A stretch of 64,000 bases of DNA from Bacteroidia bacterium (lineage in GTDB: Bacteria; Bacteroidota; Bacteroidia; Flavobacteriales; Flavobacteriaceae): contig JAUIBH010000003.1 in NCBI GenBank assembly GCA_030427985.1, positions 1 through 64,000 of the forward strand, in the 5' to 3' direction. Position numbers and translations under genes: made by a program. This document shows, piece after piece, positions 8,819 through 17,900 of this stretch. Positions within the stretch are counted from its first letter, which is position 1. Every line of letters starts with the position of its first letter. The notes beneath the pieces were generated by a model. That model was given only the letters and a program-made list of their open reading frames with translations, did no database searches and was not told the DNA's origin.

Positions 8819-10663
8819 ATGACCCCAACCGAGCATAACAAACTGTTGGATTTTCTATCCGAGGTCCCTTTTTTTTCAGAAGTGGAGCGAACTTCTTTAT
8901 TGGAGATGTACAAAAACTCTGAAACCCAACAATTCATTAAAAACAACCGGATTATTGAAAAGGGAGATGTTGGCGATGCCATGTATGTTATTTTGAAGGG
9001 AAAAGTAAAAGTGCATGATAAGGACCATTCCTATGGCACCTTAACCAAAGGAGATTGTTTTGGGGAATATGCCCTTATTGATGAAGAACCAAGATCTGTG
9101 TCGGTCACGGCGCTGGAGGAAACCAGCGTATTAAAGATTACCACGGCTTATTTCTCCCAGTTAATGGAGTCGGACAAAGGTTTTGTAAAAGGAGTAATGT
9201 CGGTTCTGATCAAAAGGCACCGCGAACTCGATATCATTCAGGAGGAATTGGCTTCCTCAAAAAAAGAGGTTGAACTGGCCAATGCCAAAATGACTGGACT
9301 TATTGATGGTGCCATGGATGCCATCATCATGTTCGATGGCAATTTTAGAATTCTCCTCGCTAATGATTCCGCCAAATCCATTATGGAAAACCATGAGGTG
9401 CTCCAAAGAAATATCCTGTTCTTTTTGGATGAAGCTGGAGCTGACCTATTGGAGAATTTGGTCAAATCGAAACAGGAGCAAAATAAGAATGCGTACTTGC
9501 CCAAGATCATCAAGGTTATTGGTTCCGATGGTACTGAAACCCTGCATGAGGGTACGCTTAGCAGCTATGGGGACGAAAAAGAAGTCTTTTATACCTTGAT
9601 TCTACGCAATATTGATGACCGCTTGATGGCCGAACATAAAATCAGCTCGCTTGAAACTCAAACGGAGTACTTGCAGGAAGAAATCAAGGAGCTGACCAAC
9701 GACCACGGCATCATTGCCCAGCACAAATCCATGAAAAAAGTATTGGACCTGATTGCGCAGGTGGCCCAGACAGAAGCTACCGTACTGATTCACGGGGAAA
9801 CGGGTACGGGTAAAGAACTGGTGGCACGAGCTATTCATGCCGCCAGCAATCGAAGTGAGGGTCCTTTAATTCGCATTAATTGCGGAGCCATTCCAGCTAA
9901 TTTAATTGAGAGTGAACTCTTTGGGCATGAAAAAGGAGCTTTTACTGGAGCAACCGCCAGTAGAAAAGGTCGATTTTTATTAGCAGACAAAGGAACTATT
10001 TTTTTGGATGAAATTGGGGAATTGCCGTTGGACCTTCAACCTAAATTATTACGGGTCATTCAAGAAGGGGAATTTGATCCCGTGGGAAGCTCCACTACCC
10101 AAAAAGTGGATGTACGGATTATTGCGGCTTCGCACCGAGACTTATTACAATTTTCCAAAGAAGGAAAGTTTAGGGAAGACCTTTATTATCGATTGAATGT
10201 GTTCCCGATTGAAATTCCGGCCTTGCGGGAACGTGGCAATGATGTTTCCCTTATTGCCGATGCCATGGTGGAACATTTTTCCAAAAAACTGAATCGAAAA
10301 ATAAAAAAGCTGACCCAAGAGCAGAAAAAGCTTTTTCAAGAATATGATTGGCCCGGAAACGTTCGGGAACTCCAAAATTTAATGGAACGTGCTGTGATTG
10401 TTTCCCAAAATGGCGAGATTGATTGGTCATTCATCATTCCAAATTCCAATCCTCGAGCAATGGAAGTACAAAGCGCTGTTGAACCTGATCATATTCTCAC
10501 CGCCCAGGAAATGATTCAATTGGAAAAAGAAAATATTGTAAAGGCATTAAAGCAAACCCGCTGGAAAGTTTCCGGAGAAAAAGGCGCAGCCGCTCTTCTT
10601 GGCGTGCCACCCACCACATTGACCTCCAAAATAAAGGCATTGGGCATTGTCCGTCCAGTGTAA
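8819..10663 (+). CDS. Sigma-54 activator with cNMP-binding, PAS, AAA+ and Fis-type HTH domains
   Basis: About 614 residues. Domain order is a CRP-like cyclic-nucleotide domain (residues ~15-130, with GDVGDAMYVILKGKVKVHD and GEYALIDEEPRSVSVTA), a PAS region (~150-270), a short coiled coil, a sigma-54 AAA+ domain (~315-545) and a C-terminal Fis-type HTH (~570-614). The AAA+ core is intact: GETGTGKE Walker A, GAFTGA sigma-54 contact loop, FLDEIGELP Walker B, and the arginine segment FREDLYYRLNVFP. The start is ATG at 8819; a GTG at 8810 would add three residues. Directly downstream lie three palindromes and a -24/-12 promoter for the osmC-like gene, its probable target. The N-terminus suggests input from a cyclic nucleotide or another ligand plus a PAS signal. 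Confidence 0.92.
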   Translation: MTPTEHNKLLDFLSEVPFFSEVERTSLLEMYKNSETQQFIKNNRIIEKGDVGDAMYVILKGKVKVHDKDHSYGTLTKGDCFGEYALIDEEPRSVSVTALEETSVLKITTAYFSQLMESDKGFVKGVMSVLIKRHRELDIIQEELASSKKEVELANAKMTGLIDGAMDAIIMFDGNFRILLANDSAKSIMENHEVLQRNILFFLDEAGADLLENLVKSKQEQNKNAYLPKIIKVIGSDGTETLHEGTLSSYGDEKEVFYTLILRNIDDRLMAEHKISSLETQTEYLQEEIKELTNDHGIIAQHKSMKKVLDLIAQVAQTEATVLIHGETGTGKELVARAIHAASNRSEGPLIRINCGAIPANLIESELFGHEKGAFTGATASRKGRFLLADKGTIFLDEIGELPLDLQPKLLRVIQEGEFDPVGSSTTQKVDVRIIAASHRDLLQFSKEGKFREDLYYRLNVFPIEIPALRERGNDVSLIADAMVEHFSKKLNRKIKKLTQEQKKLFQEYDWPGNVRELQNLMERAVIVSQNGEIDWSFIIPNSNPRAMEVQSAVEPDHILTAQEMIQLEKENIVKALKQTRWKVSGEKGAAALLGVPPTTLTSKIKALGIVRPV

Positions 10664-10667
10664 TTTC

Positions 10668-10679
10668 ACGAAATCTCGT
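10668..10679. promoter_or_regulatory. Activator palindrome 1 (ACGAAATCTCGT)
   Basis: 12-nt near-palindrome, one mismatched pair, starting 5 bases after the stop of the sigma-54 activator gene. It shares the ACGAAAT-n-TCGT core with the two sites downstream. Probable upstream activating sequence. Confidence 0.65.
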
Positions 10680-10689
10680 AATTTTTATA

Positions 10690-10701
10690 ACGAAATATCG
10701 T
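10690..10701. promoter_or_regulatory. Activator palindrome 2 (ACGAAATATCGT)
   Basis: Second copy of the core, 22 bases from the first (start to start), one mismatched pair. Confidence 0.65.
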
Positions 10702-10707
10702 AAATAA

Positions 10708-10719
10708 ACGAAATTTCGT
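10708..10719. promoter_or_regulatory. Activator palindrome 3 (ACGAAATTTCGT, perfect)
   Basis: Perfect 12-bp palindrome, 18 bases from copy 2. The three sites sit about 60-110 bases upstream of the -24 element, the usual range for enhancer-binding proteins. Confidence 0.7.
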
Positions 10720-10778
10720 TACACTTTCTTTACTTAAAAACTATTTTAAAATATTAATAATCAATTAATTATGTTTTT

Positions 10779-10794
10779 TGGCACGCCAAATGCA
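10779..10794 (+). promoter_or_regulatory. Sigma-54 (-24/-12) promoter of the osmC-like gene
   Basis: TGGCAC-GCCAA-ATGCA matches the sigma-54 consensus TGGCAC-N5-TTGCA with one mismatch. The invariant GG (10780-10781) and GC (10792-10793) are exactly 10 bases apart. The predicted start of transcription near 10805 leaves a leader of about 36 bases before the ATG at 10841. Confidence 0.8.
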
Positions 10795-10840
10795 TCTACT
10801 CTGGCAAATGTTAATCAATTAATCTTAAAATCTAAAAACA

Positions 10841-11392
10841 ATGATTACAACAGCAAACATTAAAAACGGAGTAAACGTAGATCAGTTAGTAGAAACTATC
10901 AACGCAGTACAAGAGAACCCAGCTTTGGCCAATTTCGAGTTTAGGGCGAAAAACAATTGGATTGATGGTGGCCACTGTGTTACCAGCATTCAAGATTACT
11001 ACGGTGTAGGTCAAGAGCACCCAGTTAGAAAAGACAACTTTACTATGGAAGCTGACCACGTTGAGGTTCTTTTGGGCCAAGATCAAGCACCAAACCCTGC
11101 AGAGATCGTTTTGCACGCCCTTGGTTCTTGTTTGACTGGTGCTATGGCTTACCATGCTGCCGCCAACGGTATCGAAATTGAAGGAATGGAGTCCAGATTA
11201 AGCGGTGATGTTGACCTTCACGGATTCTTGGGTCTTGACCCTGAAGTTCGCAAAGGATACAACGGTATCACTGTAAAATTCAAAGTGAAGTCCGATGCTT
11301 CTGAAGAGCAATTGAGAGCTTTGTCACAATTCTCTCCGGTGTTCGACATGATCACCAATCCAACTCCTGTTACTATCGAGTTCGAAAAGTAA
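10841..11392 (+). CDS. OsmC family protein (one-Cys form)
   Basis: 183 residues, cytosolic, OsmC/Ohr fold. The nucleophilic Cys is at residue 97 in HALGSCLTGAMAYHAA at the start of the central helix. At the usual place of the second (resolving) Cys the sequence reads QFSPVFDMI, with Ser instead of Cys. The only other Cys is C46 (GGHC). It may therefore act with an external thiol or have a different role from classic Ohr/OsmC peroxide reductases. Expression is probably sigma-54-dependent (promoter 10779-10794), and a strong terminator follows at 11402-11443. Confidence 0.88.
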   Translation: MITTANIKNGVNVDQLVETINAVQENPALANFEFRAKNNWIDGGHCVTSIQDYYGVGQEHPVRKDNFTMEADHVEVLLGQDQAPNPAEIVLHALGSCLTGAMAYHAAANGIEIEGMESRLSGDVDLHGFLGLDPEVRKGYNGITVKFKVKSDASEEQLRALSQFSPVFDMITNPTPVTIEFEK

Positions 11393-11401
11393 GAATCCTG
11401 A

Positions 11402-11443
11402 AATAAGCCGCTTCAAACTTTTTGGGGCGGCTTATTCCTTTTT
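11402..11443 (+). terminator. Intrinsic terminator after osmC-like gene
   Basis: 10-bp perfect stem AATAAGCCGC/GCGGCTTATT (11402-11411 with 11427-11436), then CCTTTTTAT. It isolates the osmC transcript from the PFOR gene. Confidence 0.8.
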
Positions 11444-11474
11444 ATCTCAGACCAACTTTTACGCACTTCCTCTC

Positions 11475-14400
11475 ATGAAATCACAACAACATATCATTAC
11501 CAATGCAAATCAGGCCGTTGCGCATATTGCGTATCGTATCAATGATGTGTTTCCCATTTATCCCATTACACCATCTTCGGAAATGGCCGAATTGGTAGAG
11601 GAGTGGAGTGCCCACCATCAAAAAAATATTTTTGGCAATGTTCCTTCCGCATTTGAAATGCAAAGTGAGGCAGGAGTGGCCGGTGCCATGCACGGAGCCC
11701 TTCAGACCGGATCATTGACCAGCACTTTTACGGCATCACAGGGTTTGTTACTGATGATGCCCAACATGTATAAAATAGCGGCGGAACTGAGCCCGAATGT
11801 CATTCACGTAGCAACACGTTCCATTGCCACTCACGCCCTTTCGGTTTTTGGTGATCATAGCGATGTCATGGCTGTACGTAGTACAGGCTATGCGATGTTA
11901 GCCTCCGCCTCGGTACAGGAAGCCATGGATTTTGCGTTGATTTCCCAAGCGGCTTCATTGGAATCCCGAATTCCTTTTGTGCACTTCTTCGATGGATTTA
12001 GAACTTCCCACGAAGTGTCCAAAATTGAAAAAGTAAGCGATGCTACCATCAGCCGAATGATTGGCAGTGATTTGGTGGCCGCCCATCGAAATAGAGCTTT
12101 GAATCCTAATGCACCAGTGCTGCGGGGAACTTCGCAAGCTGCTGATGTTTTCTTTCAAAGCAGGGAAGCGGTGAATACCTATTATGATGCGTGCCCTAAC
12201 ATCGTTCAGCAAAAAATGGAAGATTTCGCGAAACTCACAGGACGTCAATACAAGGTTTTTGAATACGTAGGTCATCCTGAAGCTGAGCAAGTCATCATCG
12301 CCATGGCATCTGCCACGGAGACCATTGAAGAAACCATACACCATTTGAATGCTCAGGGCGAAAAGGTAGGCCTTTTAAAGGTTCGATTGTATCGACCATT
12401 TAGTGCGAAGCACTTTATTAACGCTATTCCCGAATCCTGCAAGGCCATTGCGGTTCTGGACCGCACCAAGGAACCCGGTTGTTCAGGGGAGCCTTTGTTT
12501 TTGGATGTAGTACAAACTGTGGCGCAAAGTGGTAGCTTTTCCAAGCTTCCTAAAATGGTTGGAGGTCGATATGGATTGAGTTCAAAAGAATTTACACCAG
12601 GCATGGTGAAATCCGTTGTGGACAACTTGAAACAGCCAAAACCACAGCACAATTTTACCGTTGGAATCACTGATGATGTGACCCAATTGAGTCTTCCAGA
12701 CTCCAAATTGGAATTGCAGCAAAAAGGAATCCAGGCTCTTTTTTATGAAATCAAAGGAGACGAAACTGCTGCACATTTCAACAGCGTAATCAGGTTGACT
12801 GGAAACAAGGACAGCTTTGTTCAAGGCTATCAAGAATGCGATTATAAAAAATCCAACTCCCGAAGTGTGACCAATCTTCGCATTGCTAATAAACCTATTA
12901 GGGCGCCTTATTTTATTTCCGATGCGGATTTTATTGGTTGTACTAAGGTCGATTTTTTACAAAAGGATACCGTTTTGCAGCGGGTAAAGCAAGGAGGCAT
13001 TATTGTGGTTCAATCCAAAGAAAATCTAAGCCAATTTTGGAACAATCTTTCTTCGGAAACCCAAAGATTGATTCAACAGAACGATGTTTCCTTATTTATA
13101 GTGGATGTGGAAAAGTTTAGCCTAGAAAACATCAATGTCTCTATATTACATGCTTGCTTTTTGGCATTGTACCCTGAATTAGCCGAAAATTCCAGGTTCG
13201 AGGCGTTCAAAAATCAGTTGCAAAAAGTAAATACTACAGCTATCACAGCATCGAAAGAGGGCGTTTTGTTGGCTGATACTGATTTTTCCAAAACGCTTTT
13301 GGGTCAACTTTTGGCTGGGAAGGGAAATGAAGTGCCCGTGAGCAAGTTGCCTGCTGACGGTACGTATCCCACGAATACTTCACGATACAATCAGCGCATG
13401 GTTGCTGAGGAAACCCCACAATGGTTGCCTGATTTGTGCACACAATGCGGTGCGTGCAGCATGGCGTGTCCGTCGGGAGCGTTGCGCATTAAAGTGTACG
13501 ATGACAAAACCCTTCTGAATGCACCATTAAGCTGGAAAGCGATAGAAATTGATACGATTCTAGCGGACATTGATTTACTGAATTATACCATTCAAGTGAA
13601 TCCTGACCAGTGTACTTCGTGCAATGCTTGTGTGGATGCATGTCCGGCAAAAGCTTTAGTGATGGGCAAAACAGCAACCAAAATCGAAAAGGAACGTAAA
13701 AACTGGGACTACTTCGCCAGTATTCCAGAAGTGGACCGTAACAGAATTGATAACACCAAAGTCAGTCAACAACAACTACAAGAACCCTTGTTCAAATATC
13801 CCATGGGGGAGGATGGCTGTGGAGAAGCTCCCTATTTAAAATTGATGTCCCAATTGTTCGGAGATCGCGCATTAGTGGCCAACGCTACGGGGGCCAGCTC
13901 CATTTTTGGAGGAGCCCTTCCAACCACACCATGGGCTACAAATAAAGAGGGGAGAGGTCCCGCATGGTCTAACTCCCTGTTCGAGGACAATGCAGAATTT
14001 GGATTAGGCTTTCGTTTGTCTTTGGACCAACACGAAGTTGAAGCCAAGCAATTGCTCAAAAAAGTATCAGCCTTCATCGGTGACCGATTGATTCAGGATA
14101 TTTTGTCTGCAAAGCAGACCACGGAGCGTGAGATCAATCAGCAAAGAAAACGTGTTGAAGAGCTAAAGTCTTTATTGAATAAAGTCCGCATGCCCGAAGC
14201 ACGAAAATTGTCACGAATTGCCGACAGTTTGGTCAAGAAAAGTGTTTGGATTGTTGGTGGCGATGGTTGGGCCTATGATATTGGCTACGGAGGATTGGAC
14301 CACGTGCTGGCATCGGGTAAAAATGTGAATATTTTGGTATTGGACAATGAGGTCTACTCCAATACAGGCAACCAAGCGTCCAAGGCTACCCCTTATGGTG

Positions 14401-14915
14401 CCTCTGCAAAATTTGCCGCTACTGGAAAACAGAAACAGAAAAAAGACTTGGGTGCATTGGCCATGCACTACAATGATGTGTATGTAGCTTCAGTGGCCAT
14501 AGGTGCCGACCAAGAACAAACCTTAAAAGCTTTTGTAGAGGCGGAAGCCCATGACGGTCCCTCCTTGATCATTGCCTATTGCCACAGCCTAGCACATGGA
14601 ATTGATATGAAAAACCCGTCTCAATATCATAAGATGGCAGTAGCCTCTGGGCAATGGTTGTTGTACCGAAATGACCCTAGGAGAGTGGAAAAAGGTATAC
14701 CTGCACTACAATTGGACTCAGAAGCACCAAGTGTTGGGATAGAACGGTATTTACAGATGGAAAATCGATTTAAGATGATTTTTGGAACTGATTCGGAAGC
14801 TTCTTGGGAAATGCTTCAAACAGCGCAGCAAAATGTAAATCAACGTTTTGAAAAATACCAACGCATGGCTTCATCGATCACCTTGGGAGTGAGCTTGGTG
14901 GAGCAATTGAATTAA
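11475..14915 (+). CDS. Pyruvate:ferredoxin/flavodoxin oxidoreductase homologue (NifJ-like), proximal-cluster ligands replaced
   Basis: 1146 residues, single-chain PFOR architecture. The alpha-type N-terminal domain has the pyruvate/TPP motifs PITPSSEMAE, SEAGVAGAMHGA and ATRSIATHALSVFGDHSDV. The two ferredoxin-like clusters are intact (CTQCGACSMACP and CTSCNACVDACP). The TPP/Mg motif is GDGWAYDIGYGGLDHV with EVYSNTGNQAS. However, three of the four Cys that normally hold the third, TPP-proximal 4Fe-4S cluster are changed: E779 (GEDGCGEAPY, where ACAGCGETPY is usual), A807 (NATGASSI for NATGCSSI) and S1038 (YCHSLAHG for YSHCIAHG). Only C782 remains, with an extra C1036. Oxidative decarboxylation of a 2-oxo acid is still likely, but the electron route must differ or be lost. 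Its stop is 4 bases from that of the convergent hybrid kinase gene. Confidence 0.85.
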   Translation: MKSQQHIITNANQAVAHIAYRINDVFPIYPITPSSEMAELVEEWSAHHQKNIFGNVPSAFEMQSEAGVAGAMHGALQTGSLTSTFTASQGLLLMMPNMYKIAAELSPNVIHVATRSIATHALSVFGDHSDVMAVRSTGYAMLASASVQEAMDFALISQAASLESRIPFVHFFDGFRTSHEVSKIEKVSDATISRMIGSDLVAAHRNRALNPNAPVLRGTSQAADVFFQSREAVNTYYDACPNIVQQKMEDFAKLTGRQYKVFEYVGHPEAEQVIIAMASATETIEETIHHLNAQGEKVGLLKVRLYRPFSAKHFINAIPESCKAIAVLDRTKEPGCSGEPLFLDVVQTVAQSGSFSKLPKMVGGRYGLSSKEFTPGMVKSVVDNLKQPKPQHNFTVGITDDVTQLSLPDSKLELQQKGIQALFYEIKGDETAAHFNSVIRLTGNKDSFVQGYQECDYKKSNSRSVTNLRIANKPIRAPYFISDADFIGCTKVDFLQKDTVLQRVKQGGIIVVQSKENLSQFWNNLSSETQRLIQQNDVSLFIVDVEKFSLENINVSILHACFLALYPELAENSRFEAFKNQLQKVNTTAITASKEGVLLADTDFSKTLLGQLLAGKGNEVPVSKLPADGTYPTNTSRYNQRMVAEETPQWLPDLCTQCGACSMACPSGALRIKVYDDKTLLNAPLSWKAIEIDTILADIDLLNYTIQVNPDQCTSCNACVDACPAKALVMGKTATKIEKERKNWDYFASIPEVDRNRIDNTKVSQQQLQEPLFKYPMGEDGCGEAPYLKLMSQLFGDRALVANATGASSIFGGALPTTPWATNKEGRGPAWSNSLFEDNAEFGLGFRLSLDQHEVEAKQLLKKVSAFIGDRLIQDILSAKQTTEREINQQRKRVEELKSLLNKVRMPEARKLSRIADSLVKKSVWIVGGDGWAYDIGYGGLDHVLASGKNVNILVLDNEVYSNTGNQASKATPYGASAKFAATGKQKQKKDLGALAMHYNDVYVASVAIGADQEQTLKAFVEAEAHDGPSLIIAYCHSLAHGIDMKNPSQYHKMAVASGQWLLYRNDPRRVEKGIPALQLDSEAPSVGIERYLQMENRFKMIFGTDSEASWEMLQTAQQNVNQRFEKYQRMASSITLGVSLVEQLN

Positions 14916-14919
14916 CGGA

Positions 14920-17900
14920 TTACTTTTCATGCATTACCGTACCGGATTTCCAGTCTTCGGGAGGACCTAAAATGGCATATTTCTTCGCTAAATCATTAAA
15001 ATAGTGCGCTACTGAATCCCCTGGATTTTTGTACAGAACCCATTCAAATGCGGTAGAGGCCTCGTTAAATTGGCTATCAAAAAACAGCTCTATGCCCTGG
15101 TCATAATGGGTTTTGGTCTCTAGTTTCAAAGAAATGCTTTCAATGCTATCGCCGTCAATACATTCATAGGTTTCCAAGGCTTTTTGTTTTCCTTTCACAC
15201 GTACTTTTCCCAAATATCTAAAATTGAAACCGGACGGGTCTTCCATTAACTCCAGACTACTTCCACTGATGATGATATTAGCTCCAAAGTGTTTCGTCAT
15301 ACCCTCAACCCGAGCGGCACTGTTTACCGTATCGGCAATTACGGCGGGGTCGTTTCGTTTGGAATCGCCAATGATTCCCATGATCAACGGACCCGTATGC
15401 AGTCCAATTCCTACCGATAAGGGTTTGTATCCTTTTTCTTCGACCCTTCTCTTGTTGTAGAGTGATAGGGTGCGTTGCATTTCAATGGCGGCATCCAGTG
15501 CATTTTCTGGATTTTTTGGGAACAGGGCCATGATACCATCTCCCATATATTGGTTCACAAAACCTTTGTTTTCTTTTATAACGGGGCCCATTCGGCCTAC
15601 GTAGGCATTTACGAACTTAAAGTTTTGCTCTGGGGTCATGCCCTCTGCCAATGAAGTGTAATCTCTAATGTCAGAAAACAGCACCGTAACATTCTTTTCC
15701 GTATGGTCACCAAGTTTAATGTCGGTTATGGACTCTTTTCCCACCGATTTTACAAACTCCGAAGGAACAAATCGGGATGTGGCCCTATGAATGGTGTTTA
15801 GGTTGAGGTGTGTTTTAAGGCGACTCAAAAGTTCACCTTTGGAAAAGGGTTTGGTGAGGTAGTCATTGGCGCCGGAGTTAAACCCGGTTACCAAATCGTT
15901 CACCGTGTTTTTGGCTGTCAACAGAATGATGGGAAGGTCACTGGTGGAATAGTGTTCCCTGATTTTTTCACATACTTCGTACCCAGACATCCCCGGCATC
16001 ATAATGTCCAGCAAAATCATACTAAAATCGGTTTCTTCTCCAATCAATTTTAGTGCTTCTTTACCATTATTGGCCTCAATGATATTGTATCCGGCCATGC
16101 TCAGGTGGTTTTCCAGCACCCTACGGTTTACGGGCTCATCATCCACAATAAGGATTTTGGGAGCTTCTTCTGAAAGTTTTGGTTTTTCTTTGGATAATAC
16201 CTGAACTGGACCGCTGTTTATGGTTTGAACAGAAGCCAGGGGTTGGCGCACTTCAAGCTTCAGTTCTTTTCGGGTTTTATCACTCAGTGGAAGTGTAAAG
16301 GAAAAGATGGAACCTTTCCCAATTTCTGAAGAAACGGTAATGGTTCCCCCATGAAGTTCTACCAATTGCTTGGTCACCGACAGGCCTAATCCGGTACCTC
16401 CGTATTCTCGCTGCACCGAACCATCTCCTTGTTCAAATGAATTGAATATGTCATTAATTTTATCGGAAGGAATTCCAATACCGGTATCCGAAATGGAAAT
16501 GGAGAGTAGGTCTCCTTTAACTTCAGCAAATAGACTGATGTACCCTTTCTCCGTAAACTTGATGGCATTGCCCACCAGATTGTGCATGATTTGTTGCAGG
16601 CGGTTCTCGTCCGCTTCCACCAAAGGAACATTTTTAGGGATGGAATTGATAAACTTCAGCTGTTTGTCTTTCAGTAGCGGTTGCGAAAGTCGCAACACAA
16701 TATTGGAAATGGCATACACATCCACGGGTGCTTTGGAAAGTTCAAGGTCTTGGTTTCTCAGTTTTGAAAAATCAAGGATATCGTTTACCAAATGGGAAAG
16801 ACGTCTGCCACTATTGGCAATCATTTCTAAATTCTCAAGAGCTTCGCTTGGTAATTTTCCCGCCACGCCATCCTGCAAGGACTCCGTTAGCCCAACAATG
16901 CCCACCAAAGGTGTACGCAGTTCGTGGGAGGTATTGGCAAGGAATTCATCTTTGAGTTTGTCAATTTTTTGGAGTTCGGCGACTCGTTGCTTTTCAAGCT
17001 CTGTACGTTTTCGCTCTTCCAAAACGGCCCTTTGCTTCTCTTCTTCGGCTTGCTTGGCACGTTGTCCTTGTTTGTATCGATTAAAGGCAAACCATAGAAA
17101 GAGTAGGGCAGCAGCGGAAATGCCAATAATGATGTTCCGTAGGGTCTTTTGCTGATTCAGTTTTAGGGTATTGATTTCAGCATCTTTTTGGAGTGAGGCT
17201 ATGGCATCCTGTTTCTTTTCAGTATCAAACCGGACTTGGAGCTCTTCAATTTGTTTGGACTTCTCTACATTGAAAAGACTATCCTTTATGGAAATAAACT
17301 GGTTCTTAAAAGCCAGAGCTTTTTCAAAATTGCCCGTACCCTCATAAATGGAGGAAAGGATTTTATAATTCTCCTGAAGCTGCTCCAGTGCCCCAATTTC
17401 CTTTGCAATGGCAATCGCAGAATTGATATTCTGCTCAGCTTGGGCATAATTTCCCATTTCAAAATAAATGGCTCCTATTTGGGTATAACTCATGGATAGC
17501 TCCAAGCGCTGTCCCAACTTTTCCCGAAGTGACAATGCTTTTTTGTGGTAATCCAAAGCTTGTGGGTATAGCTTTTTATGCCCGTAGACTTTTCCCAAGG
17601 CCTCATAATCAAAAGCGATGCCCCATTCACTATGGGTCTCTTGGTCCAAGAGTAGTGCATCGTTAAAGTATTGAAGGGCAAGGTCATAATTGTTTCGCAA
17701 CAAGTGGGTATCTCCAATATTGAAAAGGCAATTGGCTATTTCGGTTTTATCACCCAAGTCTTGGAAGATGCTCAAAGCCTTTTGGTAGCTCTCCATGGCT
17801 TGGTCTATTTTTCCTGTCTTCTTCAAAATCTCACCCAGGGCATTCAGGGTAGTGGCAATGCTGAACGGGTCTTCATGTTCTTCGTAGATTTTGAGGATGT

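Noticed and set aside
16370..17155. Plus-strand open frame of 261 codons opposite the hybrid kinase
   Set aside because: Ser-rich antisense translation of the conserved HisKA/HATPase region; no independent support.
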